NCBI GenBank assembly: GCA_016858145.1
Contig: JAEHOE010000007.1
Coordinates: forward strand, 558,001 to 622,000
Source of the DNA: Edaphochlamys debaryana
Taxonomy: Eukaryota; Chlorophyta; Chlorophyceae; Chlamydomonadales
Length of the DNA stretch: 64,000 nucleotides
Direction of reading: 5' to 3'
Of the stretch, positions 21,667-32,400 are shown in pieces. Each line of letters begins with the position of its first letter. Within the stretch, counting starts at the first letter, position 1. The notes under the pieces are model-generated. The model ran no database searches. It was not told where the DNA came from and worked only from the letters and a program-made list of their open reading frames with translations. Made by a program: the position numbers and the translations under genes.

Positions 21667-23353
21667 GGCTCGCCCATCCACGATGGGACAGAGCCTTACG
21701 GATCGGCCCGAAGACATAACCCTGGTACGAGTCAAAAACAGTTCACTCTTCGCCCCACACTTCGCGGAGACGCACCCGAGCGACCACTCGAGCGCACGCA
21801 CCGCGGTCGCAAGGTTGCGAGAACCCAAAGCCGCATCGCGCGAGGCCGAAGAGCGTCCATGTAGGGATGTCCGGACCTCGTCGGCAGACCCCTCGCGACC
21901 CAGCCGCGCACACCGGCAACTAAATGCGCCACCGGCAACCACGCAGATCTTGGGACAGGCGCCCGAGGCCAAAACGCGACCGCGCGCGACACATTGGTCG
22001 GGCTGTGCCAGCCCATCCGAGCGATGCCATAGGAGCGTAACACGTAGCGAAGAGCAAGGAGAACAAGCCGGGACTCAGCGCTGCGAGTGGGCACCGAGCG
22101 GCTCGTGAGTGAAACTGGAGGCACGTCGCGCGACCTGACGCCAGTCCCAGCGCACCGAGTAACGCACTACTCGATACGTGGGAAAGGCGTTGCATGGCGG
22201 CTTGGGCTCCACAAGTCAGGATGCGCCCATGCTCCGCCCGCGTGGCAGCGACGCCACCTCGCGCGACGGCGGCGTGCTCGCACAGTACAAGCGATATCAG
22301 ACCAGGCTACGGGCAGTCGGGCACGCGGCTCCGGACACCACCAATGTTGGCATCCTGGCACCATCACTCGTGCGCGCTGGTCCCCCCCTCGCCCAAGGCG
22401 CACGGTAAGCAAGTCCGTATGGTCCAGAGCTGACAGGGCACCTGGCCGGCATGCCAGGCACCTTGCGCCCCTGGCGTGCTGGCGGGCCCCGCGCATGCTG
22501 CCCGATGCACCCCTCCCCTCCCGTCACTCACAGGTCTGTATACGTATGGTTTGCACGGGGCGGGACCGCTTGCGAGCCGCCGGAGAGCTGACAGACATGT
22601 CGCCAGTAACCGCTCAAGACCCATACGGTAACATGCGAGCGCGCTGGGCTACTTGCACACCTCACTCTTATCTCCTGCTTTGCCACGGCCGTGAGGTGAC
22701 TGGCGGTCCGGAGCCAAGCGTGCCATCGTGCTCTGCGCTGCATAGCGCTTTGCTTTAAACCCCTCCCCTCCCCCCCGCCCGGTCGCAACCCTCACCCTCA
22801 CCGCGCCCCCTGTGCCCCTCCGCGCGGCCGGAGTAGCTTGAGTCAGCATCCTCCAGGCAGCTGCTTGTGCACCGCCCGCGCTCCTGGAACCCCCCCTTGG
22901 CCTTTGCCTGCGCTCGGCACCCCTCACCTTCACCTCACCCCCACCGCGCCCCCCCGTCACCCCTCGAAGCGTCATCTGGCGTGTGCCTGTCACCTGCTGG
23001 TGTGCCACCCTCACGCCTCACCCCGCCTGGCCCCCTGCCCGATGCCCCCCGCGGCCCGCGCCCCACCCCCTGCACCCCACAGCCTACCGGGCTCCCAGCG
23101 TGCCCCACGCCAACCCCCCGGGGGCCGGGGCCCACGCAAAGCTTCCTTTTGCCTCTTGCACGGCTGCCTGGGGCCATCCGGACGCCTCCGCCGTTGCCCA
23201 GTCGCATTGCCCCCACATTAGCCCGGCTATCGTGCGCACCACCGGTCGGACCCTGCGCCCGCCGCCGCTGCTTGCGTGCAACCGCACAGCTCATAGGAAC
23301 CTGGATTCAGCTGCAACCTTATGGGCGAGCTCAATCTCTGCGAAGTAGAGGGG
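21667..23353 (+). mobile_element. Noncoding insertion element, copy 1 (1687 bp)
   Basis: The boundaries come from the empty site at 646/647: left flank CACGTT, right flank TTTTAGC, empty site CACGTTTTAGC. That gives a TT duplication at most. The element starts GGCTCGCCCATCCACGATGG and ends GCGAAGTAGAGGGG. Both ends match copy 2. A near-terminal inverted match exists (GGCTCGCCCAT at the start, ATGGGCGAGCTC 34 bp before the end). The middle (about 22760-23150) is C-rich low complexity. No transposase or reverse transcriptase is visible, so it is non-autonomous. It cannot be assigned to a class. Confidence 0.8.
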
Positions 23354-23467
23354 TTTTAGCTGCCTTGCGGTGTGGCTTCCGCCTTTCCTACCGCCCACAA
23401 CTTTCCACTCTGACTGTTCGAGTGCTGTCGAGGCAGGTGCAGATTCAGAGGGCAGGGGTGTTGCGTT
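23354..23467. repeat. Segmental repeat, copy 2 part 2
   Basis: Matches 645-758 and sits between the two insertion elements. It ends TGTTGCGTT, where element copy 2 begins. Confidence 0.9.
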
Positions 23468-25508
23468 GGCTCGCCCATCCACGATGGGACAGAGCCTTAC
23501 GGATCGGCCCGAAGACCCACCCCTGGTACGAGCGAAAAAATCTTCACTCTTTGGAAAAAGCGACAGAATGCGACGAACCTGTCGTGCTGCGTTCCGACCC
23601 GTGCACGCCACGTCGCAGACTAGCACCGCAGAGCAGCACATGACAACCTCGCGACCGGTAGACAAGCATCAAGCAGGAAGCGCATGGAACCCGACCCAGA
23701 CGCTGCGCGAGGCCGAAGACCTACCTCGTCGGCAGAATCGTCGCGACCGAGCCGGGAACAGCAGCACAACATAGGCGCGCGGCTGACAGACAAGCTGGGG
23801 AAGCGCGTGGGGCTCGAGCCTGCTCGAGCGCAAAAGCGACCGTATTGCGACAAAGTCACATAAAAGAGAGCGAGGAGAACAAGCCGGGGCGCAGCGCCGC
23901 GGCTGGGCACCGAGCGGCTCGCGATTGAAACTGGAGGCACGTCGCGCGACCTGACACCAGCCCCAGCACATCAAGTATCAGATTACGCGATACTTAGGCA
24001 AGGCGTTGCATGGCAACTTGGGCACCACAAGTCAGGACGCAACCATGCTCCGCCCGCTTGGCAGCGACGCGACCTCGGGCGACCGCGGCTGGCTCGCGCA
24101 GTCATAGTGGTATCAGACCGGGCTACGGGCAGTCGGACACGCGGCTCCGGACACCACCAACTTGCTCGGTCTCCCCTTCCCCCCTTCCCCCCTCGCCCGA
24201 GGCGCACGGTGGGCAAGTCCGCAGTAGTCCATAGCGGACAGGGTGCCTGGCCGACACGCAGCTCGGGCCCCTAGCATGCTGGCGGACACGCAGGCAGGCA
24301 CCTGAACTCGTGGCTTGCTGGCCGACATGTCGGCACAGCGCGGGCCCCTACCAGAAAGCCCGATCGACGACAGAGAAGAGCGGAAGCGTCAAGCCCCGCA
24401 CCCCGCCCCGCATCCCCTCACCTCCCCTGCGCCCGGCCGCACCCCTCACCCTCCCGGCATGCGCCCCCTGTGCCCCTCCGCGCGCCCTGAGTTGCTAGAG
24501 TCAGCACCCTCTGGTCAATCAACCGCCCTTGGCCCTTGCCCGGCACCCCTCACCCAGGTCTGCGTAGTCTGCGACACACGCCCTACGCCACAACCAAGCG
24601 CCTCGCTTCGTTGATGTCTTCTACACCCCTCACCCTCCCCCCACCGCAACCACAGCGCCTCCCGTCCGACCCCCCGAAGCGTGATCTGGCATGTTCCTCA
24701 CTTCCTATCAAGGCCCACCGGCTTGTGAACCACCCTCGCCCCCTTGCCCCCCTGCCCGCTCGCCCCCCGCGCCCCACCCCCCGGCCCCCGCGACCCCGCG
24801 CCCCGCGCCCCTCAGCCTCCCCCCACGCCACCCACGCCACCCACCTACCCCGGGGCCCACGCCAAGCCTGCGTTTGCCCGTCGCGCTCTCGGGGCCCCCT
24901 CAGCCCCCCTCCCCCCACGCCCCCTGCGCCCCTCGCCCTGTGCCCCCAATCCCGCAACCCACCCGAGCTCCCTGTGCCCCTCGCGCGCTCTGTGCCCCCC
25001 ACGCCCGCCACGCGTCTCATGCCTGCACCCTCCTCGCACCCCTGCCCCTGAGTTTTGTCGTGTGTCGCTGCTCCCAGTGGATTCGCCCGTCCCACGGCTC
25101 ATTAGGAGCCCTGCGCCCTCCGTCCAGCCTTGCAGTGCCGTTTCCTGCCCCGCTGGGGGCCTGGGGCTGCGCTCCTTGCTTGGTTTCCGGGGGCCTGTCT
25201 CTGCAAGGGCTGCCTCGTCGTGCAGCGCCCTGGCCCGCCTCCCGGTATTGTAAGCCTCCGTGTCCTGCTCATGCGCCCGCGCCCGCGCTGCTGCCTGGGA
25301 CCATCCGGACGCCTCCGCCGTTGCCCCCACATCGGCCCGGCTACCGTGCGCCCCCCAGCCGGACCCCGCACCCGCCGCCGCTTCACTCCTGGATTCCTAC
25401 ATACACCTCGCCCATGCACCACCACTGGCGTGCGACCGCGCAGCACATGGGAGCCAGGATTCAGCAGCAACCCTGATGGGCGAGCTCAATCTCTGCGAAG
25501 TAGAGGGG
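23468..25508 (+). mobile_element. Noncoding insertion element, copy 2 (2041 bp)
   Basis: Same orientation and same ends as the copy at 21667-23353, with longer C-rich internal sequence (about 24390-25050). It lies after TGCGTT; the empty equivalent at 758/759 reads TGCGTTTATAG. The right flank (TTCCCACTGG) does not match the sequence after 758, so the host repeat ended or was deleted there. Conserved internal blocks include ACTGGAGGCACGTCGCGCGA and CATCCGGACGCCTCCGCCGT. No coding capacity recognised. Confidence 0.75.
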
Positions 25509-26404
25509 TTCCCACTGGATCTGCTCCGCCGCGTCCCGTGCCCTACTCCCCGATGGCCATGCCCCGTCCTCGCGCCGCAACCCCAACACCAGGGCTGGAG
25601 AAGAGGCCGCCATGATGAGTACGCAGCATCGCGACTTCACGAAATGTGCGAGTTCCGGCGTGACGGTCGTGCTGCCAAGGGGTGGGACCACCCGAAGTGG
25701 TCAGGCAGCGGTTCCATTGTGGTCTTTCGGCGTTCGGCGTCCCTAGACCGGACTTGGCGAGGCAGCAGCAGGAGCGTGTGCTAAGTACTGGGTCCATAAC
25801 AGCAAGCGAGTTTCCGGCTGTCCATGGATACAACAGGAGCTGAGGAGGGCACTGGGCGCACGGGGTGCCCAGTCATCCGCCCGGAGCCCCACCTGCCCAT
25901 TCCCGCCGAGAGCCAGGCCGTCACCCTCCTCACCCTCAGCCTTCCGCTTCCCCCTGCTAGGGTCTGGAGTGCAGCGCATCAACCGCAGGACTAACAACCT
26001 ACCCAGCACGATCCCCCATCAGCCCTCAGCGTCGAGGCAAGTCGGCAATCGGTCGTCAAGTCACAACAAGCTCACAGCATACCTGCCCTGCCCGCCATTA
26101 CCGCCATTACCTCCGAGCTCCGGCCACTCAACCATAGGCCGGTCTAGCGCTTCAAAGGCCCAAACCTGGGCTGCGCCCTGGTGTGTAAGGCCCAAGCCCA
26201 TCCACACCCACTCACAACGCCACTCCCAACACCGTCCGCCATCAATCCACTGCGCAAGCCCCAGGCAAGGACCCTTCCCCCCCGTCTTCCCTCCCCCCTT
26301 TCAGCCCCCCAACAAACACCCCCAATCTCCCTCGTCAAGCCCAAAGCCACCGCCTCATCAGTCATCACCCTCCCTCAAGCCCGCAGCCAACCCCTCATCA
26401 GTCA
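25509..26404. other. Spacer downstream of ABCG gene
   Basis: About 0.9 kb of C-rich sequence between element copy 2 and the stop codon of the ABCG gene. No gene or clear TGTAA motif seen. Confidence 0.45.
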
Positions 26405-29400
26405 TCACCGCCGCTCCCTGCCCGCCGTGAGCTTGAGCGCAACGAACGTGATGACGTGGAGCGCCGCCAGGTAGCCCAGCATGATACACGTCAGCTGCCA
26501 AAACTGCAGCCGCATGCCAAAGTACGACAGTACGGCAGAGGTGTCGACGCGGCAGTCGGGCCCCGGGTTGGCCAGCAGTCGGGCCAGGAAGTTGGTCGGG
26601 TGGAGGGCGGGGTTGCCCGGCAGGTAGGCGGGCAGGGCCGAGAGAATGTCGGTGCCGAAGCCGCCAGCGCACGACTGGTCTCGGCCGTGGAGCTCCGCGC
26701 CTGTGTGGCACAAGGGGAGTAACGGGGGGGGTGGGGGGGTTGCCAGCATGTGGGAGGGGCAGGGGTGAGGTATGTGGAGCTCCGCGCCTGTGTGGGGGCG
26801 TGGTGGTGGTGGTGGTGGTGGTGGGGTTGTCGGCATGGGGGAAGGGGAGGGGGAGGGGTGAGGTGCGCGTGACGGGTGCGGGAGGCGGGTTGAGCAGGGT
26901 CGTGGGCCCGTTGTCAGCCCAGCGCCAGGCTGCCCCTCCCCAGCATCACCCGGCCCCCCCATCCCCCCGCTCACCCACGAAGCCCTGGAAGGTCCAGGCC
27001 ATGGCACTGAACCAGCGCAGGCCCCAAGACAGCCACACCTGGTCCATGTCGGGGTAGATGACTAAGAGGGGGGGGTAAGGGGGGAGGGGGGAGGCAAGGG
27101 GAATGGGGGAGGAGGGGGGGAGCGGGGCAGGGGCGAAGCGTGACTGGGCCCGGCAACAGCAACTTGCCCGCCGCCCGGGGTTGGGGCATGGGAGCACAGC
27201 ACAGCACAGCAGAGGACACAGCACGCACGCAGGTAGTTGCTCCTGGAGCCCACTGCCCAGTGTCCACGGCGCGGCAAGGTCACAGCCCAGCAGAGGACAG
27301 CACAGCACAGGACAGCACAGCACAGCACCCGCAGCACGCCCCAGCACGCACTCAGGTAGTTGGACATGAGGATGTTGACTGCGGTCCAGGCGATTGCCAC
27401 CATGAAGGCCGCGTCCTGGTTGGGGGTGGCGATGGCGGCGGCGTAGAGGACCTGTGGGGGGGGGAGGGGGAGGGGCGAGGAAAGGTGGGTGCTGGCCCCT
27501 TCAGCTTCGCACCTCCCCGCCCGCGTCCTTTCCTTATCGCCCGCTCGCTCAGCCCGCCCCTTCATGATCCCGATCCCACCAGCCCCCGCCCATCCCCTGC
27601 CGGCCACCCACGATGCCCCGAAGACACCTGGCGCATCTTAGATCTCCCTCTTTCCCGCCGCTTCCTTAGCGGGAAAGGAACATGCATACTTGTTTCCTTC
27701 AACGCTCCCCCCCGCTGCCATCCCACCCACCTGCGACGCGCACAGGTATGCCACTGTCCTCCATCTTCCACCCTCCACCGTCCACCCTGCCGTCCTCCCA
27801 CCTACCTGCGACGCGCACATACCGGTAGCCCAGCACCCCACCGCCAATCGCCGATCCTACCTTCCGCCTTCCCACCCTCCACCCTCCACCCCCAAATGCT
27901 TCCACCCACCTGCGACGCGCACAGGTAGGCCAGCGTGGCCAGCAGGCCGTGCTGCCACAGCGCGCCCGCGTCGTGCCGCAGCCCCGCCATGCCGTATATG
28001 GTGAAGGAGTAGACCAGCATGGACAGGATGGAGAAGGGGAGCACGGCCAGGAGCTGGGGGGGGAGGAAGGCGGGGGAGGGGGAGGGGTGTTTGTTGCTGA
28101 GCGGGATCGCGAGGGGAAGGGGGGGAGGGGGAAGGGGAGGGAAAGGAGCGGGGAGGGGGGGGGGCATCAGGGCGGGTGGGTGGAGTGCGGTGGCAGAGTC
28201 ATGGAGGGCCATGACGTGCTCCACCGCCCCTGCCCTGCCCTGCCCTTGCAGCGGGTACCGGTAATGCCAAGCGACCCGGGCATGCCGTACCCTGCCGTAC
28301 ACCCCACGTGGCCACGTGCCTTAGCCACGTAGTAGGCCGAGGGGCGGTACAGCTTGGCGGACAGGTCAGCGGTGTAGTACTGCCTGAGGAGGGGGGGGAG
28401 GCAAGAGGGCCGGGGGCGGGGGGGGGGCGGGGGTTGAGGGAGGCGTTGTGAGGGAGCAGTCGCCGGCCCTGCCCTGCCAGCCCCCAGCAAAGTCACACCA
28501 CAACACGGCTGGTTTAGTCTGCGCCAAACCTCCTCCACACACCCTCCCCTCCCTGCGCCTCTTGTCCTCCCGAATCGGCTGCCCGACCATCCCCACGGCA
28601 CCCGAAAGCCGTGCCTGTGCCCCCTATCCTCCAACTGTCCCTCCCCTCCCCTCCCCTCCCCTCCCCTCCCCTCCCCTCCCCTCCCCTCCCCTCCCCTCCC
28701 CTCCCCTCCCCTCCCCTCCCCTCCCCTCCCCTCCCCTCCCCTCCCCTCCCCTCCCCTCCCCTCCCCTCCCCTCCCCTCCCCTCCCCTCCCCTCCCCTCCC
28801 CTCCCCTCCCCTCCCCTCCCCTCCCCTCCCCTCCCCTCCCCTCCCCTCCCCTCCCCTCCCCTCCCCTCCCCTCCCCCTCCCCGTCCCCGTCCCCCTCCCC
28901 CCTCCCTCACTTGTCGGCTGTGTACAGGGACATGTAGACGTACGGCAGGAGCATGAGGATGCAGGACTGGATGGGGAGGGGGGGGGTAGCGGGGGGCACG
29001 TGGGGGAGGCCGCGCGAGGAAAGGGGCACGTGTGAGGCGGGGGTGTTTACCGTGGTGCGTGTTTTTGATGCGCGCTTTGGTGCTGCCGGGGTGCGGCAGC
29101 ACTAGAGGGGTGCCGCACCCCGGCAGCACCAAAACGCGCATCATAGACACGCACCATGGTAAACACACATTCGTCTTTACCACAATCAAAAGCTCACCTC
29201 GATGAACAGCACGTCCGTCCGGTTCCTGCGAGGCAGCGTACGGCGGGCAAGCGCAACGTGAGCACGGCACCAGGCGGCACGATGGGGCTGGCTGCCCCGC
29301 CCGTTGCCGTACGGTACGGCACACTGCCGTACGCACCGCATGCTCTCGAAGTAGTCGCCCAGGGAGTAAAAGATGAGGCCCACCACGATGGCCACCTGAG

Positions 29401-32400
29401 GGGGGGAGGGGGGAGGGGGGGTCCTTAAAGGACCTAAAGGAAGGCGGGAGAGTGACGTGGCAGAGAGGGAGCGCAGGCCGAGGCCAGCTGTGGCCCCCCA
29501 CCCCACCCCTGCAAAGGCCCTGGTCACAGCGGACCGGCGCAGACCAGCCCCTGAGCCAGAGCCCCCCCTCTCTCGGCACCAAGTGAGGAGCATGCATGCG
29601 CCCGCCTCCCGCCTCACTGCGTGTCGTCGCAATGCCGCCCCCCGGAGGTCAGGAGGGCGCACAGCCCCAGCCCCCACGGCCCCCGCCCACCGCCCCACCA
29701 GCCCCGCCCCACCCGCCCCAACCATCACTCAACAACGCCCTCCTCCCACGCCCCGTCCGCAGCCACACGCGACCCGGCTCCCTTCTCTCACCGGTCCCCC
29801 CCCCCCTTTCCCCCCTCCACGGCAGGCCCCCCCACCCCCGCCCCCTCACAATACGAGCTTGCGCCCTGCCCCTAGCACGCCCTCCTTCATTACCACCCTC
29901 CTACCCCTGCCCCCTACTCCCCCCACGCATGCCCTCACCCAGCAGAAGATGAGCATGCGCCCCGCCACGTCAGCCGGGTTGCGCGTAACCGACAGCACCT
30001 CCCGCCACGTCAGCACCTGGGCAGGGGGGGTGCACGGGATCGGTCACGGATTCGAGTGCCGTACGTGTGGGGGTCACATGTGCGGCGCATGATTCGGGCC
30101 GAAGGGCGTGGGCGCGCGCGCAGAGGCGAGGGGCGGGCACATGCCTCTTCCAGCCGGATCCAAGCCGGATCCAGCCGAGTCCAAGCTGGTTCCAAGCCGA
30201 TTAGCTCTTGTCAACGTCCTAACTCGATTGAGCGCCGCTCACCTGCACTTGGCGGAACCAGCCGGGCTTCCGCAGCGGCCGCACCTCCACAGCGGCCTTA
30301 CGGCCCGACCGCTTCGCCGCCGCCGCCACCGCCGCCTCCGCCGCCGCCAGGTCGAACGACACGCCCGCCGGCGCGCCGCCGCCGCCGCCAGCGCCGCCGG
30401 CGCGGCGGCCGCCGCCGCTGCCGCCCTTCCGCAGGATACTGCGGCGGTGCTTGGCTGGCATGGCGGCGCCGCCGGCGGCGCCGCTGGCGGCGGCGGCGGG
30501 GGCGGCGGCGGCGGTGGGTGGCAGGGCGCCGCCGCCGCTGGGTGTGGGGGTGGTGAGGGGCGTGCCGGGCAGCAGCGGCGGCGAGCCGGCGGAGGCGGAC
30601 AACGAGCCCGGACCGCCGCCGCCGCCGCCGCCGCCAGGCGGCGGCACCATGGCGAAAGCGCTGCGGTTGCGGGCGAACGGGCCGCTGACGCCGCCGCCAT
30701 CCGAATCCGTGCCAGCGCCGCCGCCGCTGCTGGCGCCCGGCGGCGGCGGCAGCGGCGCGGCCATGCCGGGCCCGCGCGGGCCCAGCGTGGGCCCAACGAC
30801 GCTGGACCCGGTCTCATGGCTGCCCCTGTGCGCAATGAGTGACGCCCCCGTCGTATCCCAGAACCGGCGGTGGGCGGATGACGCTGGAGAGTCTGCTCCA
30901 GCGGCGGCGGCGCCGCCGCTGCCGATACCGACGCCGCCGCTGGCGGCGAAGGAAAGGGAGCCGGCGGCGGAGCCGAGCGGCTCGAGATCCGCCTCCGCCA
31001 GCGTCGCTGGCGCGGCGGCGCCGTCGGGGCCGCCGACGGCGGCGTCGGCGTCGGCGGCGTTTGGCGGCGCCGCAAGCCAGGCAGGGTGCGGCCGCGGGCC
31101 GGCGGCGGCGGCCGCCAGGTAGTGTGGGAGGTAGGCGTCGGCGGCGGCGGCGACGTCGGCGGAGGTGGTCATCATGCGGCCGTACAGGCGCTGCGGGGGA
31201 AAACGGGATCCGGATCCGGAAGCATCAGCCAAGAGATGACTGTCAGAGATGAGCAGCCTGGGGTCCTGAGATAGATCACGCAACACCATCTGAGCACACG
31301 GACAACCACGCTGAGGGCCCGTCGGGAAGCATAGACGAGCCCCGGGGATTGCACTCAATGATGACTAATGTACGGCCGCCATGGGCCTGCCGGATGAAGG
31401 ACAACCAGGATACGACAGATCACGGCCAGCTAGGTGGTGCACGCACGCACCCGCGGTTTCTTGAAGCCCGTGTTGACCAGATCCATGATCCAGTCCGACG
31501 CGACGCCGTGGCGGGCGGGGTCGTAGCTGTAGCCCAGGCCTGTAGTGAACCACGGGACGGCGCCCGCCCGGTCGCCGCTGTACATCATGCGGCCGCACGA
31601 CAGGATGGACACCTGGGGGTTGAAGAGGGAAGGGGGAGGGGAAAGCAAGGGGTAGGGAGGAAGGGGGAGGGGGAGGGCTGAGTGGTTCTGGCGGTTGAAG
31701 GGGTGGGCGTTGGTGCCGGGAACCGGTCGAGGCGACGCCACAGGGTCCGGGGATGCAGCGGGAAGCAGGGGTCGACGAACGAAGGCATCGCCACCAGTGG
31801 ACCCCAGCCCCGTCTGCCACCCACCCGCCCGCCCAGCCGGAACGCCACACACACACCTCCCCCCTCACCCAACCACCGAGCCGCGCCCGACGGCGTACGC
31901 CAGCCGCCATGCAGTGTCGTTCGCTACCTTTCGCCAACATTTTTCACCTCTTCCCTCTTGCACTTATCGACTTTGCAATGGCTAGAAGCGCACAGCAGCT
32001 AAAGAAGAGCATGCGAGCTCCTTGTTCCTTTGCATGCTCGACCACCCTCCACCCACAGCCCCCCCCCTCCCCCTCCCCCTCCTCCCCCCCTGAGAGGGCA
32101 CACCCCACCTGTGTGAACATGGCCCAGATCGCCTGCCGCGGCTGGTGTACGGACGCCAGCACCACGTGGCCCGCGTCAGCAAGCGCCCGCATGTACGACA
32201 TGACGCCCAGGGCGGCGGAGGCGTCCAGGCCACTGGGGGGCAGGGGGGGTGGGGGGTGGGGGTGGGGGATGCGGGGGAGAGCGGCTCGAGCAGTTGCTGG
32301 TGGTAGTCACCTAGCCAGCCGCATGCTGATCGCGCTCTTTGGGAGGACCGCTGCTGTGAAGGGGAGAACTGGCGTGTGTGAAGGCGCCGAGCCGGGCCTA

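Noticed and set aside
21667..25508. Helitron or LTR element assignment for the insertion pair
   Set aside because: Ends do not show TC...CTRR or a 3' hairpin, insertion is not between A and T, and there are no long terminal direct repeats within a copy.
28448..29035. Long open frames across 28448-29035 and on the opposite strand
   Set aside because: They are produced by the CTCCC pentamer array, which has no stop codon in any frame; no coding meaning.
30219..31122. Plus-strand Ala/Gly/Pro frames opposite the ABCG linker exon
   Set aside because: Mirror images of GCC/GGC-rich coding sequence on the minus strand; the minus frame is contiguous with conserved ABCG exons.
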